From NCBI GenBank assembly GCA_963775445.1, contig CAVZIT010000007.1, positions 1-64,000 on the forward strand: a stretch of 64,000 nt of DNA, given 5' to 3'. Source of the DNA: Dokdonella_A sp963775445 (GTDB taxonomy: Bacteria > Pseudomonadota > Gammaproteobacteria > Xanthomonadales > Rhodanobacteraceae). The position numbers and the translations under genes are program-made. A model generated the notes under the pieces. It searched no databases, was not told the origin of the DNA, and saw only the letters and a list, made by a program, of their open reading frames with translations. This document shows, in pieces, positions 37,865 to 47,114 of the stretch; positions within the stretch are counted from its first letter, which is position 1, and each line of letters starts with the position of its first letter.

Positions 37865-38341
37865 ATGGATCTACGCAAGATCAAGAAGCTGATCGATCTG
37901 CTCGAAGGATCGAATCTCGCCGAACTGGAGATCCGCGAAGGCGAGGAAAGCGTGCGCCTCTCGCGCATCCCCAAGTCCGCCCCTGCGGCACCGGCCGCGA
38001 GCGCTGCACCTGCCCGCGCGGTCGCCGTCGCCAGCCCGCTTGACGCGGCAGCACCGCAGGCGGCTTTCGGGATCGATCCCGAAAGCGCGCTGCCGGCCGG
38101 GCATATCGTGCGCTCGCCCATGGTCGGTACGTTCTATTCGGCGCCCGATCCGCAGTCGCCCGCTTTCGCCAATGTCGGACAAAAAGTAAAAGCCGGCGAC
38201 ACGCTCGGTATCATCGAAGCGATGAAGATGTTCAACCAGATCGAGGCCGATATCGATGGCGTGCTGCTGGCGATTGCGGCGGAAAACGGCCAACCGGTCG
38301 AGTTCGACGAGCCGCTGTTCGTCATCGGACCCAAAGTCTAG
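37865..38341 (+). CDS. accB: biotin carboxyl carrier protein of acetyl-CoA carboxylase
   Basis: A 158-residue BCCP. An N-terminal helix ('DLRKIKKLIDLLEGSNLAELEI') is followed by an Ala/Pro linker (residues 37-75) and the biotinyl domain, with the biotinylated Lys121 in 'IIEAMKMFNQIE'. It carries biotin between the carboxylase (AccC, next gene) and the carboxyltransferase for fatty acid synthesis. It begins 89 nt after aroQ and ends 56 nt before accC. Confidence 0.98.
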   Translation: MDLRKIKKLIDLLEGSNLAELEIREGEESVRLSRIPKSAPAAPAASAAPARAVAVASPLDAAAPQAAFGIDPESALPAGHIVRSPMVGTFYSAPDPQSPAFANVGQKVKAGDTLGIIEAMKMFNQIEADIDGVLLAIAAENGQPVEFDEPLFVIGPKV

Positions 38342-38397
38342 GACGCGCGATTCATGCGCCCGGACCATTTCCTGACACACGTGAGCTGCTGACCCGA

Positions 38398-39756
38398 ATG
38401 CTCGACAAGGTCGTCATCGCCAATCGTGGCGAAATCGCATTGCGTGTGCTGCGTGCCTGCCACGCGCTTGGCATCCGCACGGTGGCCGTGCATTCGACCG
38501 TGGATCGCAACCTCAAGCATGTCGGCATGGCCGACGAGTCGATCTGCATTGGACCGGCGGCTGCCGCCGAAAGCTATCTCAACGTACCCGCGATCATCGC
38601 CGCGGCCGAAGTCACCGATGCCAGCGCAATCCATCCTGGATACGGTTTCCTGGCCGAAAACGCCGATTTCGCCGAACGCGTCGAACAATCCGGCTTCGTG
38701 TTCGTCGGCCCGACGCCCGCGGTCATCCGCTTGATGGGAGACAAGGTGCAGGCCATCAAGGCGATGCGCGAAGCCGGCGTGCCGTGCGTGCCCGGTTCCG
38801 ATGGCCCGCTCGGCGACGACATCGGCGGCAATACGCGCATCGCGCGCGGCATCGGTTATCCGGTCATCGTCAAGGCGGCGGGCGGCGGCGGCGGTCGTGG
38901 CATGCGCGTCGTGCACACCGAGGCGCATCTCGCCAACGCGATCTCGATGACGCGTTCGGAGGCCAAGGCCGCTTTCGGCAACAACCAGTTGTACATGGAG
39001 AAATTCCTCGAGAATCCGCGCCACATCGAAATCCAGGTGCTCGCCGACGGGCAAGGCAACGCGATCCATCTGAACGAGCGCGACTGCTCGATGCAACGTC
39101 GTCACCAGAAGGTGTTGGAGGAAGCCCCGGCGCCCGGCATCACCGCGGCGCAGCGCGCCGAGATCGGCAGGACCTGCGTCGAGGCCTGTCTGCGCATGGG
39201 TTACCGCGGCGCCGGCACCTTCGAATTCCTTTACGAAGATGGGCGCTTCTACTTCATCGAAATGAATACGCGCATCCAGGTCGAGCATCCGGTCACCGAA
39301 ATGATCACGGGCATCGACCTCGTGCGCGAGCAGCTCCTGATCGCCGGCGGCGAGAAACTCACGATCGCGCAGGACGACATCGAACCTGTCGGGCACGCGA
39401 TCGAGTGTCGCATCAATGCCGAGGACGCGGAGACCTTCATGCCGAGCCCCGGAACGGTGAAACGCCTCGAATCACCGGGCGGACCAGGAGTGCGCGTCGA
39501 CACCCACGTCTACGACGGCTATCGCATTCCGCCCAACTACGATTCGATGATCGGCAAGTTGATCGTGCACGGACGCGACAGGCAAACCGCCATTGCGCGC
39601 ATGCGTATCGCGCTCTCGGAAATGGTGGTCGAAGGCATCAAGACCAACATACCGTTGCAGCAACGCATTCTGTCCGATGGCGGTTTCCAGCGCGGCTCGC
39701 AGAACATCCACTATCTCGAAAGACATCTGATCGCCAGCAAGACCTCTTCGGCATGA
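38398..39756 (+). CDS. accC: biotin carboxylase subunit of acetyl-CoA carboxylase
   Basis: A 452-residue ATP-grasp enzyme that carboxylates AccB-bound biotin. It begins 'LDKVVIANRGEIALRVLRAC', carries the ATP lid 'KAAGGGGGRGMRVV', the active-site 'HQKVLEEAPAP' and 'EMNTRIQVEHPVTEMITGIDLV', and ends with the C-terminal 'PNYDSMIGKLIVHG' domain. Full family length, no irregularity. Confidence 0.98.
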   Translation: MLDKVVIANRGEIALRVLRACHALGIRTVAVHSTVDRNLKHVGMADESICIGPAAAAESYLNVPAIIAAAEVTDASAIHPGYGFLAENADFAERVEQSGFVFVGPTPAVIRLMGDKVQAIKAMREAGVPCVPGSDGPLGDDIGGNTRIARGIGYPVIVKAAGGGGGRGMRVVHTEAHLANAISMTRSEAKAAFGNNQLYMEKFLENPRHIEIQVLADGQGNAIHLNERDCSMQRRHQKVLEEAPAPGITAAQRAEIGRTCVEACLRMGYRGAGTFEFLYEDGRFYFIEMNTRIQVEHPVTEMITGIDLVREQLLIAGGEKLTIAQDDIEPVGHAIECRINAEDAETFMPSPGTVKRLESPGGPGVRVDTHVYDGYRIPPNYDSMIGKLIVHGRDRQTAIARMRIALSEMVVEGIKTNIPLQQRILSDGGFQRGSQNIHYLERHLIASKTSSA

Positions 39757-39810
39757 TTCAGCCGGGGTGCCGCTCACATGGCGCGGGGCGCAGCGCAGCC
39801 TGCACACGCG

Positions 39811-40704
39811 ATGCCGATGGCCTGGCTTGAACTCTCGGTCAAAGCGCACGCCGACCAGCTGGCCGACATCGAAGTGGCACTGGAAGAGCTCGGCGCGTTA
39901 TCGATTACGCTCGAAGATGCCGCCGACGCACCGATCCTCGAGCCGGCTCCAGGCGAAACGCCGGTGTGGCCAACCATCGCCTTGTCCGCGTTGTTCGCAT
40001 CCGACAGCGATCGGGCCGATCTGGTCGCGGCGCTGATCGCGCGCATGCCCGCGCTTGCGACGCATCCGCCGATCTGTCGCGACATTGCGGATCAGGACTG
40101 GACACGCGTGTGGATGGATCGCTTCGGACCGATGCAATTCGGCAGGCGGCTGTGGATCTATCCTTCGACCATCGAACCGCCTGCCGACGAGGCAGCAATC
40201 GTCGTGCGTCTCGATCCCGGGCTGGCTTTCGGCAGCGGCACACACCCGACGACCGCGTTGTGCCTCGAATGGCTCGATGCAGTCGAACCGGCCGGTCTCA
40301 CCGTCATTGACTATGGTTGTGGTTCCGGTGTGCTCGCAATCGCCGCGCTCAAGCTCGGCGCAACGCACGCGCTAGGGATCGACAACGATCCGCAGGCACT
40401 CGTTGCCAGTCGCGACAACGCCGTGCGCAATGGCGTTGCCGATCGCCTCGATCTTGCCACTCCCGAAAATGCGAGCGGGATTTCTTCGGACTTGCTCATG
40501 GCCAATATCCTTGCAGGCCCGCTGAGTGAACTCGCTCCGCACCTCGCCATGAGCGTCAAGCCCGGTGGCCGGCTCGCGCTATCCGGTATTCTGCAAAGTC
40601 AGCAAGACGAACTGCTTGAGCGTTATCGAACATGGTTCGAAAATCTGAACGTGACGGTGCGAGAAGACTGGCTACGAATCGACGGAACGCGCCGAACGCA
40701 CTGA
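39811..40704 (+). CDS. prmA: ribosomal protein L11 methyltransferase
   Basis: A SAM-dependent methyltransferase of about 297 residues that trimethylates ribosomal protein L11. The N-terminal substrate domain starts 'MAWLELSVKAHADQLADIE'. The catalytic domain has motif I 'VIDYGCGSGVLAIAALKLGA', 'GIDNDPQALVASRDNA' and 'LMANILAGPLSELAP' (NPPY-like). Starts at 39811 or 39817 are both better than the upstream ATG at 39778. It sits between accC and the zinc-ribbon protein, as in related genomes. Confidence 0.96.
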   Translation: MPMAWLELSVKAHADQLADIEVALEELGALSITLEDAADAPILEPAPGETPVWPTIALSALFASDSDRADLVAALIARMPALATHPPICRDIADQDWTRVWMDRFGPMQFGRRLWIYPSTIEPPADEAAIVVRLDPGLAFGSGTHPTTALCLEWLDAVEPAGLTVIDYGCGSGVLAIAALKLGATHALGIDNDPQALVASRDNAVRNGVADRLDLATPENASGISSDLLMANILAGPLSELAPHLAMSVKPGGRLALSGILQSQQDELLERYRTWFENLNVTVREDWLRIDGTRRTH

Positions 40705-40779
40705 CCCGGATCGCGTGATTTGCTATCGTGATTTGCCCCGCCGCGGATTTCGCTGCCTTGTTGCATTGCCCGTCCTGCC

Positions 40780-41568
40780 ATGTACACCCAGTGCCCCGAA
40801 TGCCTCACCATTTTCCAGGTTGATGTGACCGACATCTCCGGGGCACACGCCAGCGTGCGTTGTGGCCACTGCGCCGCGGTATTCGATGCGCTTGTCACGC
40901 TCGCAGCGGAACTGCCGCCGGAACCGATCAACCGTCTGGCGCAACACCCGGTGCTGTCCATTCCGCCGCAACTTGGCTCGCCGGTGTATCGACCACATCC
41001 TGATCAAGGCGCCCTGTTCCATGATCCGGACGAGCGCAAACCTGCGGGGCGACCGCCATCGTCGCCGGCGTTCGCACGGCGGCGGCGCCGCGAACGCAAT
41101 CAGCGCAACTGGCCGTGGCTTGCCGCGAGCGCGCTGTTGCTGTTGACGCTTGGCACCCAGATCGCATGGGGTGAGCGCTCGCAATGGGTCGACAGCAACG
41201 CCGCGCGCCCGTGGCTCGATCAGTTGTGCGCGCGGGTCGGCTGTCGGTTGCCGTTGCGTCACGATATCGCGTCGCTCAAGTTGTTGTCGCGCGATATCCG
41301 GCCGCATCCGAGCGTCGCCAATGCGCTGATCATTTCTGCGACGCTGCGTAACGACGCGCCGTTCACGCAGGCGTTTCCGATCGTCGACATCACGCTGTCC
41401 GATCTCGATGACAACCGTGTCGCGATGCGTCGTTTCCGGCCGCGCGAGTACGTCGGCGATCCTCGCCTGATCGAATCCGGGCTGCGTTCCGGCGCGACCA
41501 CTGCGCTGATATTCGAAGTCGAAGATCCTGGCCACAACGCCGTCGCATTCGCATTTGATTTCCAGTGA
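40780..41568 (+). CDS. zinc-ribbon DUF3426 membrane protein
   Basis: A 262-residue protein. An N-terminal MJ0042-type zinc ribbon (Cys5, Cys8, Cys28, Cys31: 'QCPECLT' and 'RCGHCAAVFDAL') is followed by an Arg-rich linker, one transmembrane helix (residues 111-130, 'WPWLAASALLLLTLGTQIAW') and a periplasmic DUF3426 domain containing 'LSRDIRPHPSVANALIISATLRN'. Its function is unknown; it is conserved between prmA and fis in this group, and the ribbon could bind nucleic acid or metal at the cytoplasmic face. Confidence 0.92.
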   Translation: MYTQCPECLTIFQVDVTDISGAHASVRCGHCAAVFDALVTLAAELPPEPINRLAQHPVLSIPPQLGSPVYRPHPDQGALFHDPDERKPAGRPPSSPAFARRRRRERNQRNWPWLAASALLLLTLGTQIAWGERSQWVDSNAARPWLDQLCARVGCRLPLRHDIASLKLLSRDIRPHPSVANALIISATLRNDAPFTQAFPIVDITLSDLDDNRVAMRRFRPREYVGDPRLIESGLRSGATTALIFEVEDPGHNAVAFAFDFQ

Positions 41569-41766
41569 GGCTGCGAGGGCGGGGCCCGCATCCTCAACGC
41601 TTACATGAGGTATCACGCGCAAGTGGCGATGCGCGCGCGCCATGCCAACTGCCGTGAAAATTCTGCGCCGAAAGGACTTACCAGCGTGCGGTTGCAGCGT
41701 TACTATGGTCGCTCCGCAGAAGGCCGCGGGCACTGCAACAAATCGTCGTCTGGGGGCTTTCCCGTT

Positions 41767-42048
41767 GTGAATTCCGTGAGTGTGTTGCGCGCCGAACAGG
41801 CGCACGATCCGGCGTTGCAGCCGGCGCTGCGCGAGTGCGTGGTGCGTGCAATCCGACGCTATTTGAGTGACGTGGATTCGAAGCCGGCCGAAGGCCTGCA
41901 TTCGCTGGTGGTGTGCGAAGTCGAGTTGCCCCTGTTCCGTGAAGTGCTCGCGTGGTATGGAGGCAATCAGAGCAAGGCGGCGGCGGCGCTCGGAATCAAT
42001 CGCGCCACGTTGCGCAAGAAGTTGCGTCATTACGGACTCGCGTCGTAA
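41767..42048 (+). CDS. fis: Fis-family DNA-binding protein
   Basis: A 93-residue nucleoid protein. The C-terminal helix-turn-helix reads 'YGGNQSKAAAALGINRATLRKKLRHYGL', and the dimer-forming helix 'PLFREVLAWYG' precedes it. The GTG at 41767 gives the typical length; in-frame sequence upstream to 41605 lacks coding character. It lies between the DUF3426 gene and purH, the usual place in Xanthomonadales, and may be co-transcribed with them. Confidence 0.93.
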   Translation: MNSVSVLRAEQAHDPALQPALRECVVRAIRRYLSDVDSKPAEGLHSLVVCEVELPLFREVLAWYGGNQSKAAAALGINRATLRKKLRHYGLAS

Positions 42049-42120
42049 CGCGGATCCGGCGCCCGGTATAATCACGCTTCAAGGATGCCCCGCCTGCATT
42101 CACCGCGCTCGGCCGAAGCC

Positions 42121-43749
42121 ATGCCAGAAACCCATCGCGTGCCGGTACGGCGTGCGCTGATCAGCGTATCGGACAAGAGCGGCATCGAGGCATTCGCGCG
42201 CGAACTCAGCGCACGCGGCGTCACGCTGATCTCGACGGGCGGCACCGCAGCGGCGCTGCGCGCCATCGCGATCCCGGTTACGGGTGTCAGCGAGGTGACG
42301 GGATTCCCCGAAATCATGGACGGGCGCGTCAAGACCTTGCACCCGGCCGTGCATGGCGCGTTGCTCGGCCGTCGCGGCATCGACGACGTCGCGATGGATC
42401 AGCAAGGAATCGAGGCGATCGATCTCCTCGTCGTCAATCTTTATCCTTTCGAGCAGGTGACAGCGCTCGCCGATTGCAGCGTCGCCGAGGCGATCGAGCA
42501 TATCGATATCGGCGGACCGGCGATGCTGCGCGCTGCGGCCAAGAACCATGAGCGTGTCGCGGTGGTGGTGGACCCAGGCGACTATGCCACCGTGCTGGCC
42601 GAGATCGATTCCGGTGGCACCACGTCTGCCTTGCGACAGCGCCTCGCCATCAAGGCCTATGCCCTGACCGCGCAGTACGATGCCGCGATCAACACCTGGC
42701 TCGGCGAGCATCTGCAAGGCGCCGAGGGGGTCGAAAGCCGGAATGTCGAGAGCGCTGTTTCAACGGAGGGGAACACGGATGCGCGCTTTCCGCTGAACCT
42801 GACTTTGCAGCTCGAGCGCAAGCGCACGCTGCGCTATGGCGAAAATCCGCACCAGGCTGCCGCTCTGTATGTCGAACAGCCGGCCCAGCCGGGCAACGCG
42901 GCAACGGCGCGCGTGCTGGCCGGCAAGGAATTGAGTTACAACAATCTTGCGGATGCCGACGCCGCGCTGGAATGCGTCAAGGCATTCGAGGGACAACCCG
43001 CGTGCGTGATCGTCAAGCACGGCAATCCGTGCGGCGTCGCAACTGCGAGCACCTTGCTCGACGCCTACGAGCGAGCGCTCGCGACCGATCCGACATCTGC
43101 ATTCGGCGGCATCATCGCGTTCAATCGCGAGCTCGATGCATCTGTTGCCAAGGCCATACTCGCGCGTCAGTTTGTCGAAGCCGTGATCGCGCCCGAGGTG
43201 CATCCCGACGCGCTCGCGGTATTCGCCGGCAAACCGAATGTGCGCGTGCTCGCGTGCGGCGTGTCGCCGGACGCGGCATCGCCCGTGCTCGACTATCGCC
43301 GCATTGCGGGCGGCCTGCTGGTGCAGGAAGCGGATCGCGTTGGCGTCACCGCGCAGGGATTGCGCGTGGTGACCCGCCGCGCCCCCGACGCACGCGAACA
43401 TGCCGATCTCGCATTCGCGTGGCGCGTCGCCATGTTCGTCAAATCCAACGCCATCGTGTATGCCGCCGGCGCGCGTACCCTCGGCATCGGCGCAGGGCAG
43501 ATGAGCCGCGTCGACAGTGCTCGGATCGCCGCGATCAAGGCGGAGCAGGCGGGACTCGATCTTGCCGGCAGCGTCATGGCGTCGGATGCGTTTTTCCCGT
43601 TTCGCGACAGCATCGATGCCGCTGCGGCGATCGGGATCCGCGCCGTGATCCATCCGGGCGGCTCGATGCGCGATGCCGAAGTCGTCGCCGCCGCCGACGA
43701 GCACGACATGGCGATGGTCTTCACCGGCGTGCGACATTTCCGTCACTGA
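42121..43749 (+). CDS. purH: bifunctional AICAR formyltransferase/IMP cyclohydrolase
   Basis: A 542-residue bifunctional enzyme for the last two steps of IMP synthesis. The N-terminal MGS-like IMP cyclohydrolase domain has 'ALISVSDKSGIEAFAREL', 'LISTGGTAAALR' and 'MDGRVKTLHPAVHGALL'. The C-terminal AICAR transformylase domain has 'LRYGENPHQAAALY' and 'VKHGNPCGVA'. The start at 42121 begins 12 residues inside the longest frame and fits the family. It is followed by purD, so both act in one purine pathway. Confidence 0.97.
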   Translation: MPETHRVPVRRALISVSDKSGIEAFARELSARGVTLISTGGTAAALRAIAIPVTGVSEVTGFPEIMDGRVKTLHPAVHGALLGRRGIDDVAMDQQGIEAIDLLVVNLYPFEQVTALADCSVAEAIEHIDIGGPAMLRAAAKNHERVAVVVDPGDYATVLAEIDSGGTTSALRQRLAIKAYALTAQYDAAINTWLGEHLQGAEGVESRNVESAVSTEGNTDARFPLNLTLQLERKRTLRYGENPHQAAALYVEQPAQPGNAATARVLAGKELSYNNLADADAALECVKAFEGQPACVIVKHGNPCGVATASTLLDAYERALATDPTSAFGGIIAFNRELDASVAKAILARQFVEAVIAPEVHPDALAVFAGKPNVRVLACGVSPDAASPVLDYRRIAGGLLVQEADRVGVTAQGLRVVTRRAPDAREHADLAFAWRVAMFVKSNAIVYAAGARTLGIGAGQMSRVDSARIAAIKAEQAGLDLAGSVMASDAFFPFRDSIDAAAAIGIRAVIHPGGSMRDAEVVAAADEHDMAMVFTGVRHFRH

Positions 43750-43872
43750 CGCGGCTCGCGTGATGCGAATGCCCGTTTCTTCCTTTCCTGACTCTGGACA
43801 TTCGCAGGATTACCGCGATCAAGTTACAGATACCATCGCAACACGAGTGACGATGGCCACGGTGAGGTACGC

Positions 43873-45153
43873 ATGAAGGTCCTGGTCGTGGGCTCCGGTG
43901 GACGCGAACACGCGCTGGCCTGGAAACTCGCCCAATCGCAACGCGTGGACGAGGTCATCGTCGCGCCCGGCAACGCCGGCACGGCAACCCAGGCGCGTGT
44001 GCGCAATGCACCGGTGGCGATCGACGATCTCGACGGTCTGCTCGAACTCGCCCGTCGCGAGCAGGTCGCGCTGACTGTGATCGGCCCCGAGGCGCCATTG
44101 GTGGCCGGTGTGGTCGATCGCTTTCGCGCGGCGGGGCTTCGCTGTTTCGGACCGCAACGCACCGCCGCGCAGCTGGAAGGTTCCAAGGCGTTCGCCAAGG
44201 CATTCCTCGCGCGCCACAATATTCCCACAGCGCGTTACGCGGTCTATAGCGAACTTGCGCCCGCGCTTGCTCACGTGCGTGCGCAGCATCCGCCCGTCGT
44301 CATCAAGGCCGACGGTATTGCCGCGGGCAAGGGAGTCATCGTCGCTCTCACGCTGGCTGACGCCGAGCAGGCCCTGCACGACATGCTCGGTGCGCGGCGC
44401 TTTGGCGTCGCTGGTGCGCGGGTAGTGATCGAGGAGTTTCTCGAAGGCGAGGAAGCGAGCTACATTGCCCTGTGCGACGGTACGCGCGCGCTGCCTTTGG
44501 CGACCAGCCAGGACCACAAGCGACGCGATGAAGGCGATCTTGGACCCAATACCGGCGGCATGGGCGCGTACTCGCCCGCCCCTCTGGTAACGCCGGCTGT
44601 CGAGCAACGCATCCTCGATGAAATCATCCAGCCGACGTTGGCGGGCATGGCAGCCGAAGGTGCGCCGTTCACGGGATTCCTCTATGCAGGCGTGATGATC
44701 GATGCCAATGGGGCGCCGCGGGTGGTCGAGTTCAATGTGCGGCTTGGCGATCCCGAGGCGCAGCCGATTCTCATGCGGCTCGAATCGGATTTGGCCGAGC
44801 TGATCGAAGCTGCGCTCGATAACACGCTCGAACTGGTCGATTGCCGGTGGGACCCTCGTCCCGCGCTGAGCGTTGTCATGGCCGCGCACGGATACCCGGG
44901 AGACGTGCGCCGCGGTGACCCGATCAGCGGAATCGACGAATCGACGGATGTCAACGTTGAAGTGTTCCAGGCCGGCACACGCCTTGTCGACGACGCCATC
45001 GTGACCGCGGGTGGGCGCGTCTTGAGCGTCTGCGCTCTCGGCGATGATCTCGCGAGTGCCCGTGACCGCGCCTATGCAGCGGCACGCCGGATCCATTTTG
45101 CCGGCGCATTCTATCGTCGCGACATTGGCCGTCGCGCTTTGCGGCCAGGATAG
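43873..45153 (+). CDS. purD: phosphoribosylamine-glycine ligase
   Basis: A 426-residue ATP-grasp ligase of purine synthesis. It has 'VLVVGSGGREHALAWKLAQS' at the N-terminus, 'VIGPEAPLVAGVVD', the ATP site 'VIKADGIAAGKGVIVA', 'QDHKRRDEGDLGPNTGGMGAY' and 'VVEFNVRLGDPEAQ'. It is 123 nt after purH. Full length, no irregularity. Confidence 0.98.
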   Translation: MKVLVVGSGGREHALAWKLAQSQRVDEVIVAPGNAGTATQARVRNAPVAIDDLDGLLELARREQVALTVIGPEAPLVAGVVDRFRAAGLRCFGPQRTAAQLEGSKAFAKAFLARHNIPTARYAVYSELAPALAHVRAQHPPVVIKADGIAAGKGVIVALTLADAEQALHDMLGARRFGVAGARVVIEEFLEGEEASYIALCDGTRALPLATSQDHKRRDEGDLGPNTGGMGAYSPAPLVTPAVEQRILDEIIQPTLAGMAAEGAPFTGFLYAGVMIDANGAPRVVEFNVRLGDPEAQPILMRLESDLAELIEAALDNTLELVDCRWDPRPALSVVMAAHGYPGDVRRGDPISGIDESTDVNVEVFQAGTRLVDDAIVTAGGRVLSVCALGDDLASARDRAYAAARRIHFAGAFYRRDIGRRALRPG

Positions 45154-45262
45154 ACTGCAACAGCACGCAACCGCGGCGGCCCTACCTCCCGGGCATTGAT
45201 CACGCGCGGGCCGACAGCATCGATTACGCGCTGGCGATGCAAAGGCTGCGCGGGCGAAACCG

Positions 45263-46951
45263 CTAGCCGCCCGCCTTGGCCGCCGGTTGCGCTTTTGTTT
45301 TTGGATCGGGTGCCGGACGAGGCGGATGGAACAGCGCGTTCGCGCTCGGCCAAGGCTGATCGGGGATTTGCTTTGCCTCGAACTTCTTCAGAAATTCGCG
45401 CGACTTGATCGCCGCCTCGCGGTGTCCGTTGCGCACCAGATCGAACATTGCGGCGCCTTGCGTCTTGACCGCATCGTCCCATTTCCCGTTGGCCGCCAAC
45501 GCGAGTGCGTAGGCCTCGCCGACTTGCGCCGCATTGCTCGTGCGATACAACTTGGCGCCGTAATCGAGTGCCATGCGCCGCTCCTCGGGACGCGCGGCAC
45601 TGCAGGTGCTCGCCACGCGCAGGAACAATTGCATGAGAAAACCATAATCGGGGCGCTTGGCCAACGCGTCATTGATCTCCTTGAGTGCCACGGCGCAATG
45701 ACCGGAGATTGATTCCGCCGCAACCAGATGTGCCCATGCTTCGCCCTTGTCCGGTTGACTTTGCGTCAAGTAGCGATATTGCGCGGCTGCCGCAGCCTGC
45801 TGCGATGTGCGCATCAGGAGATTACCCAAGGCCAGACGGGCATCGGCAAGTTTCGGATCTAGTGCCAGCGCCTTGTCGTATGCCGCCTGCGCGCCGGCAT
45901 CGTTCTTGCCCATCTCGAGGACCCAGCCCAAGGTGTACTGGGCAAGTGCATTGCGCGGATCGGCGGCCACAGCCGCCTCGGCGCGTTTTCGGGCGGCGGC
46001 GATGTTGCCGGCAGCTCCCTCCACCCGTGCGTAGAGACCGAGCAAGACCGGATCCCCGGGCTTGAGCTTCAGCGCGTCGTCGAGCGCGCGGCGCGCCGTT
46101 GCGTAATCCTTTTTTTGCAGATTCAGCACCGCGACGGCCACCTTGTCCGCTACCGGATCGGCTTTCTTCGGAGTGGGTGCACCCGAAGTTTGCGCGCTGC
46201 CCTGGAGCACGCCGCGGGCGAGCGGATCGGCCAATGCCGGCGCCCGGGTTCCCGCCTTGCTGCGCGCTGTCGCAGCGGCGCTGGCATTGCCCGCGGCCGC
46301 ATATGCATCGGCCAGTTCGGAATAGACGCGATCGGCCTTCGGATCGAGTTTGAGCGCGCGATCGAACGCATCGATTGCGGCGCTGTAGTGCTTCTGGCGC
46401 ATGGCGATGCGACCGGCGGTCTCGTATGCCGCAGGCTGATCCTGATGCTTGGCGAGATAGTCGGAGAGGAGTTTCTGCGCCGCTGCGAGATCTCCCTGCT
46501 GCACGCGCACCTCGGCCGCCGCGAGACGAATCGGCAGGTAGTTCTGATCGAGCGCATAGGCGCGCTCGAAATAGCTGCTCGCATCGGCCTCCTGATGTCT
46601 CGCGCGTGCAATGATGCCCTGCACATACACCCAGCGGCCATCTTCCGGTGCCAGCGCAGCGGCGTCGTACATTGCGACCGCCGCGGCGTCGTAGAAGCCG
46701 GCGAGTGAATACGCGGCACCGATCAATGCATAGTCCTGGGCCAGCGGCGGGCCGATCAGCGTCGCCCTGGACTTCTCGAATTCCGCGCGGACCTTGCGCA
46801 GGGCTTCGGCTTGATCCGCCGCAAGCTTGGACAGATCCGGCGACGGCACGGGTTTGACCAGAGCGTCGGCGGCAACGGCCCAACCCGGGTGGAAGGCAAA
46901 GCCGCTCAAAGCCAATGAAAACGCGAAAACCTTGAATTTTTTGAGCATCAT
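45263..46951 (-). CDS. secreted TPR repeat protein
   Basis: A 562-residue protein with a signal peptide ('FAFSLALSGFAFHPGWAVAA'). The start is one of two adjacent Mets at 46951/46948. At least nine tetratricopeptide-like repeats follow, for example 'AGRIAMRQKHYSAAIDAFDRALKLDPKADRVY' split into repeat halves and 'YDKALALDPKLADARLALGNLL'. Long Ala-rich helices dominate. Such proteins usually scaffold periplasmic or outer-membrane complexes; no partner can be named. It is divergent from the transporter gene, sharing a 160-bp promoter region. Confidence 0.85.
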   Translation of the reverse strand: MMLKKFKVFAFSLALSGFAFHPGWAVAADALVKPVPSPDLSKLAADQAEALRKVRAEFEKSRATLIGPPLAQDYALIGAAYSLAGFYDAAAVAMYDAAALAPEDGRWVYVQGIIARARHQEADASSYFERAYALDQNYLPIRLAAAEVRVQQGDLAAAQKLLSDYLAKHQDQPAAYETAGRIAMRQKHYSAAIDAFDRALKLDPKADRVYSELADAYAAAGNASAAATARSKAGTRAPALADPLARGVLQGSAQTSGAPTPKKADPVADKVAVAVLNLQKKDYATARRALDDALKLKPGDPVLLGLYARVEGAAGNIAAARKRAEAAVAADPRNALAQYTLGWVLEMGKNDAGAQAAYDKALALDPKLADARLALGNLLMRTSQQAAAAAQYRYLTQSQPDKGEAWAHLVAAESISGHCAVALKEINDALAKRPDYGFLMQLFLRVASTCSAARPEERRMALDYGAKLYRTSNAAQVGEAYALALAANGKWDDAVKTQGAAMFDLVRNGHREAAIKSREFLKKFEAKQIPDQPWPSANALFHPPRPAPDPKTKAQPAAKAGG

Positions 46952-47114
46952 GAAGACAGGACCACGACCGGCCGCCGAGTAAAAAGGTTGGAAAGTGTAA
47001 CCGCTCGACGCGCAACGCACATCGACAACCGCTGCGCCCGAAGGTTCGCGGGTGCCTGAGCCCAAGGCAAGTTGCGTGGCTTTTGCTAAATTGACCTTTT
47101 TCCGGGGTCTTGCG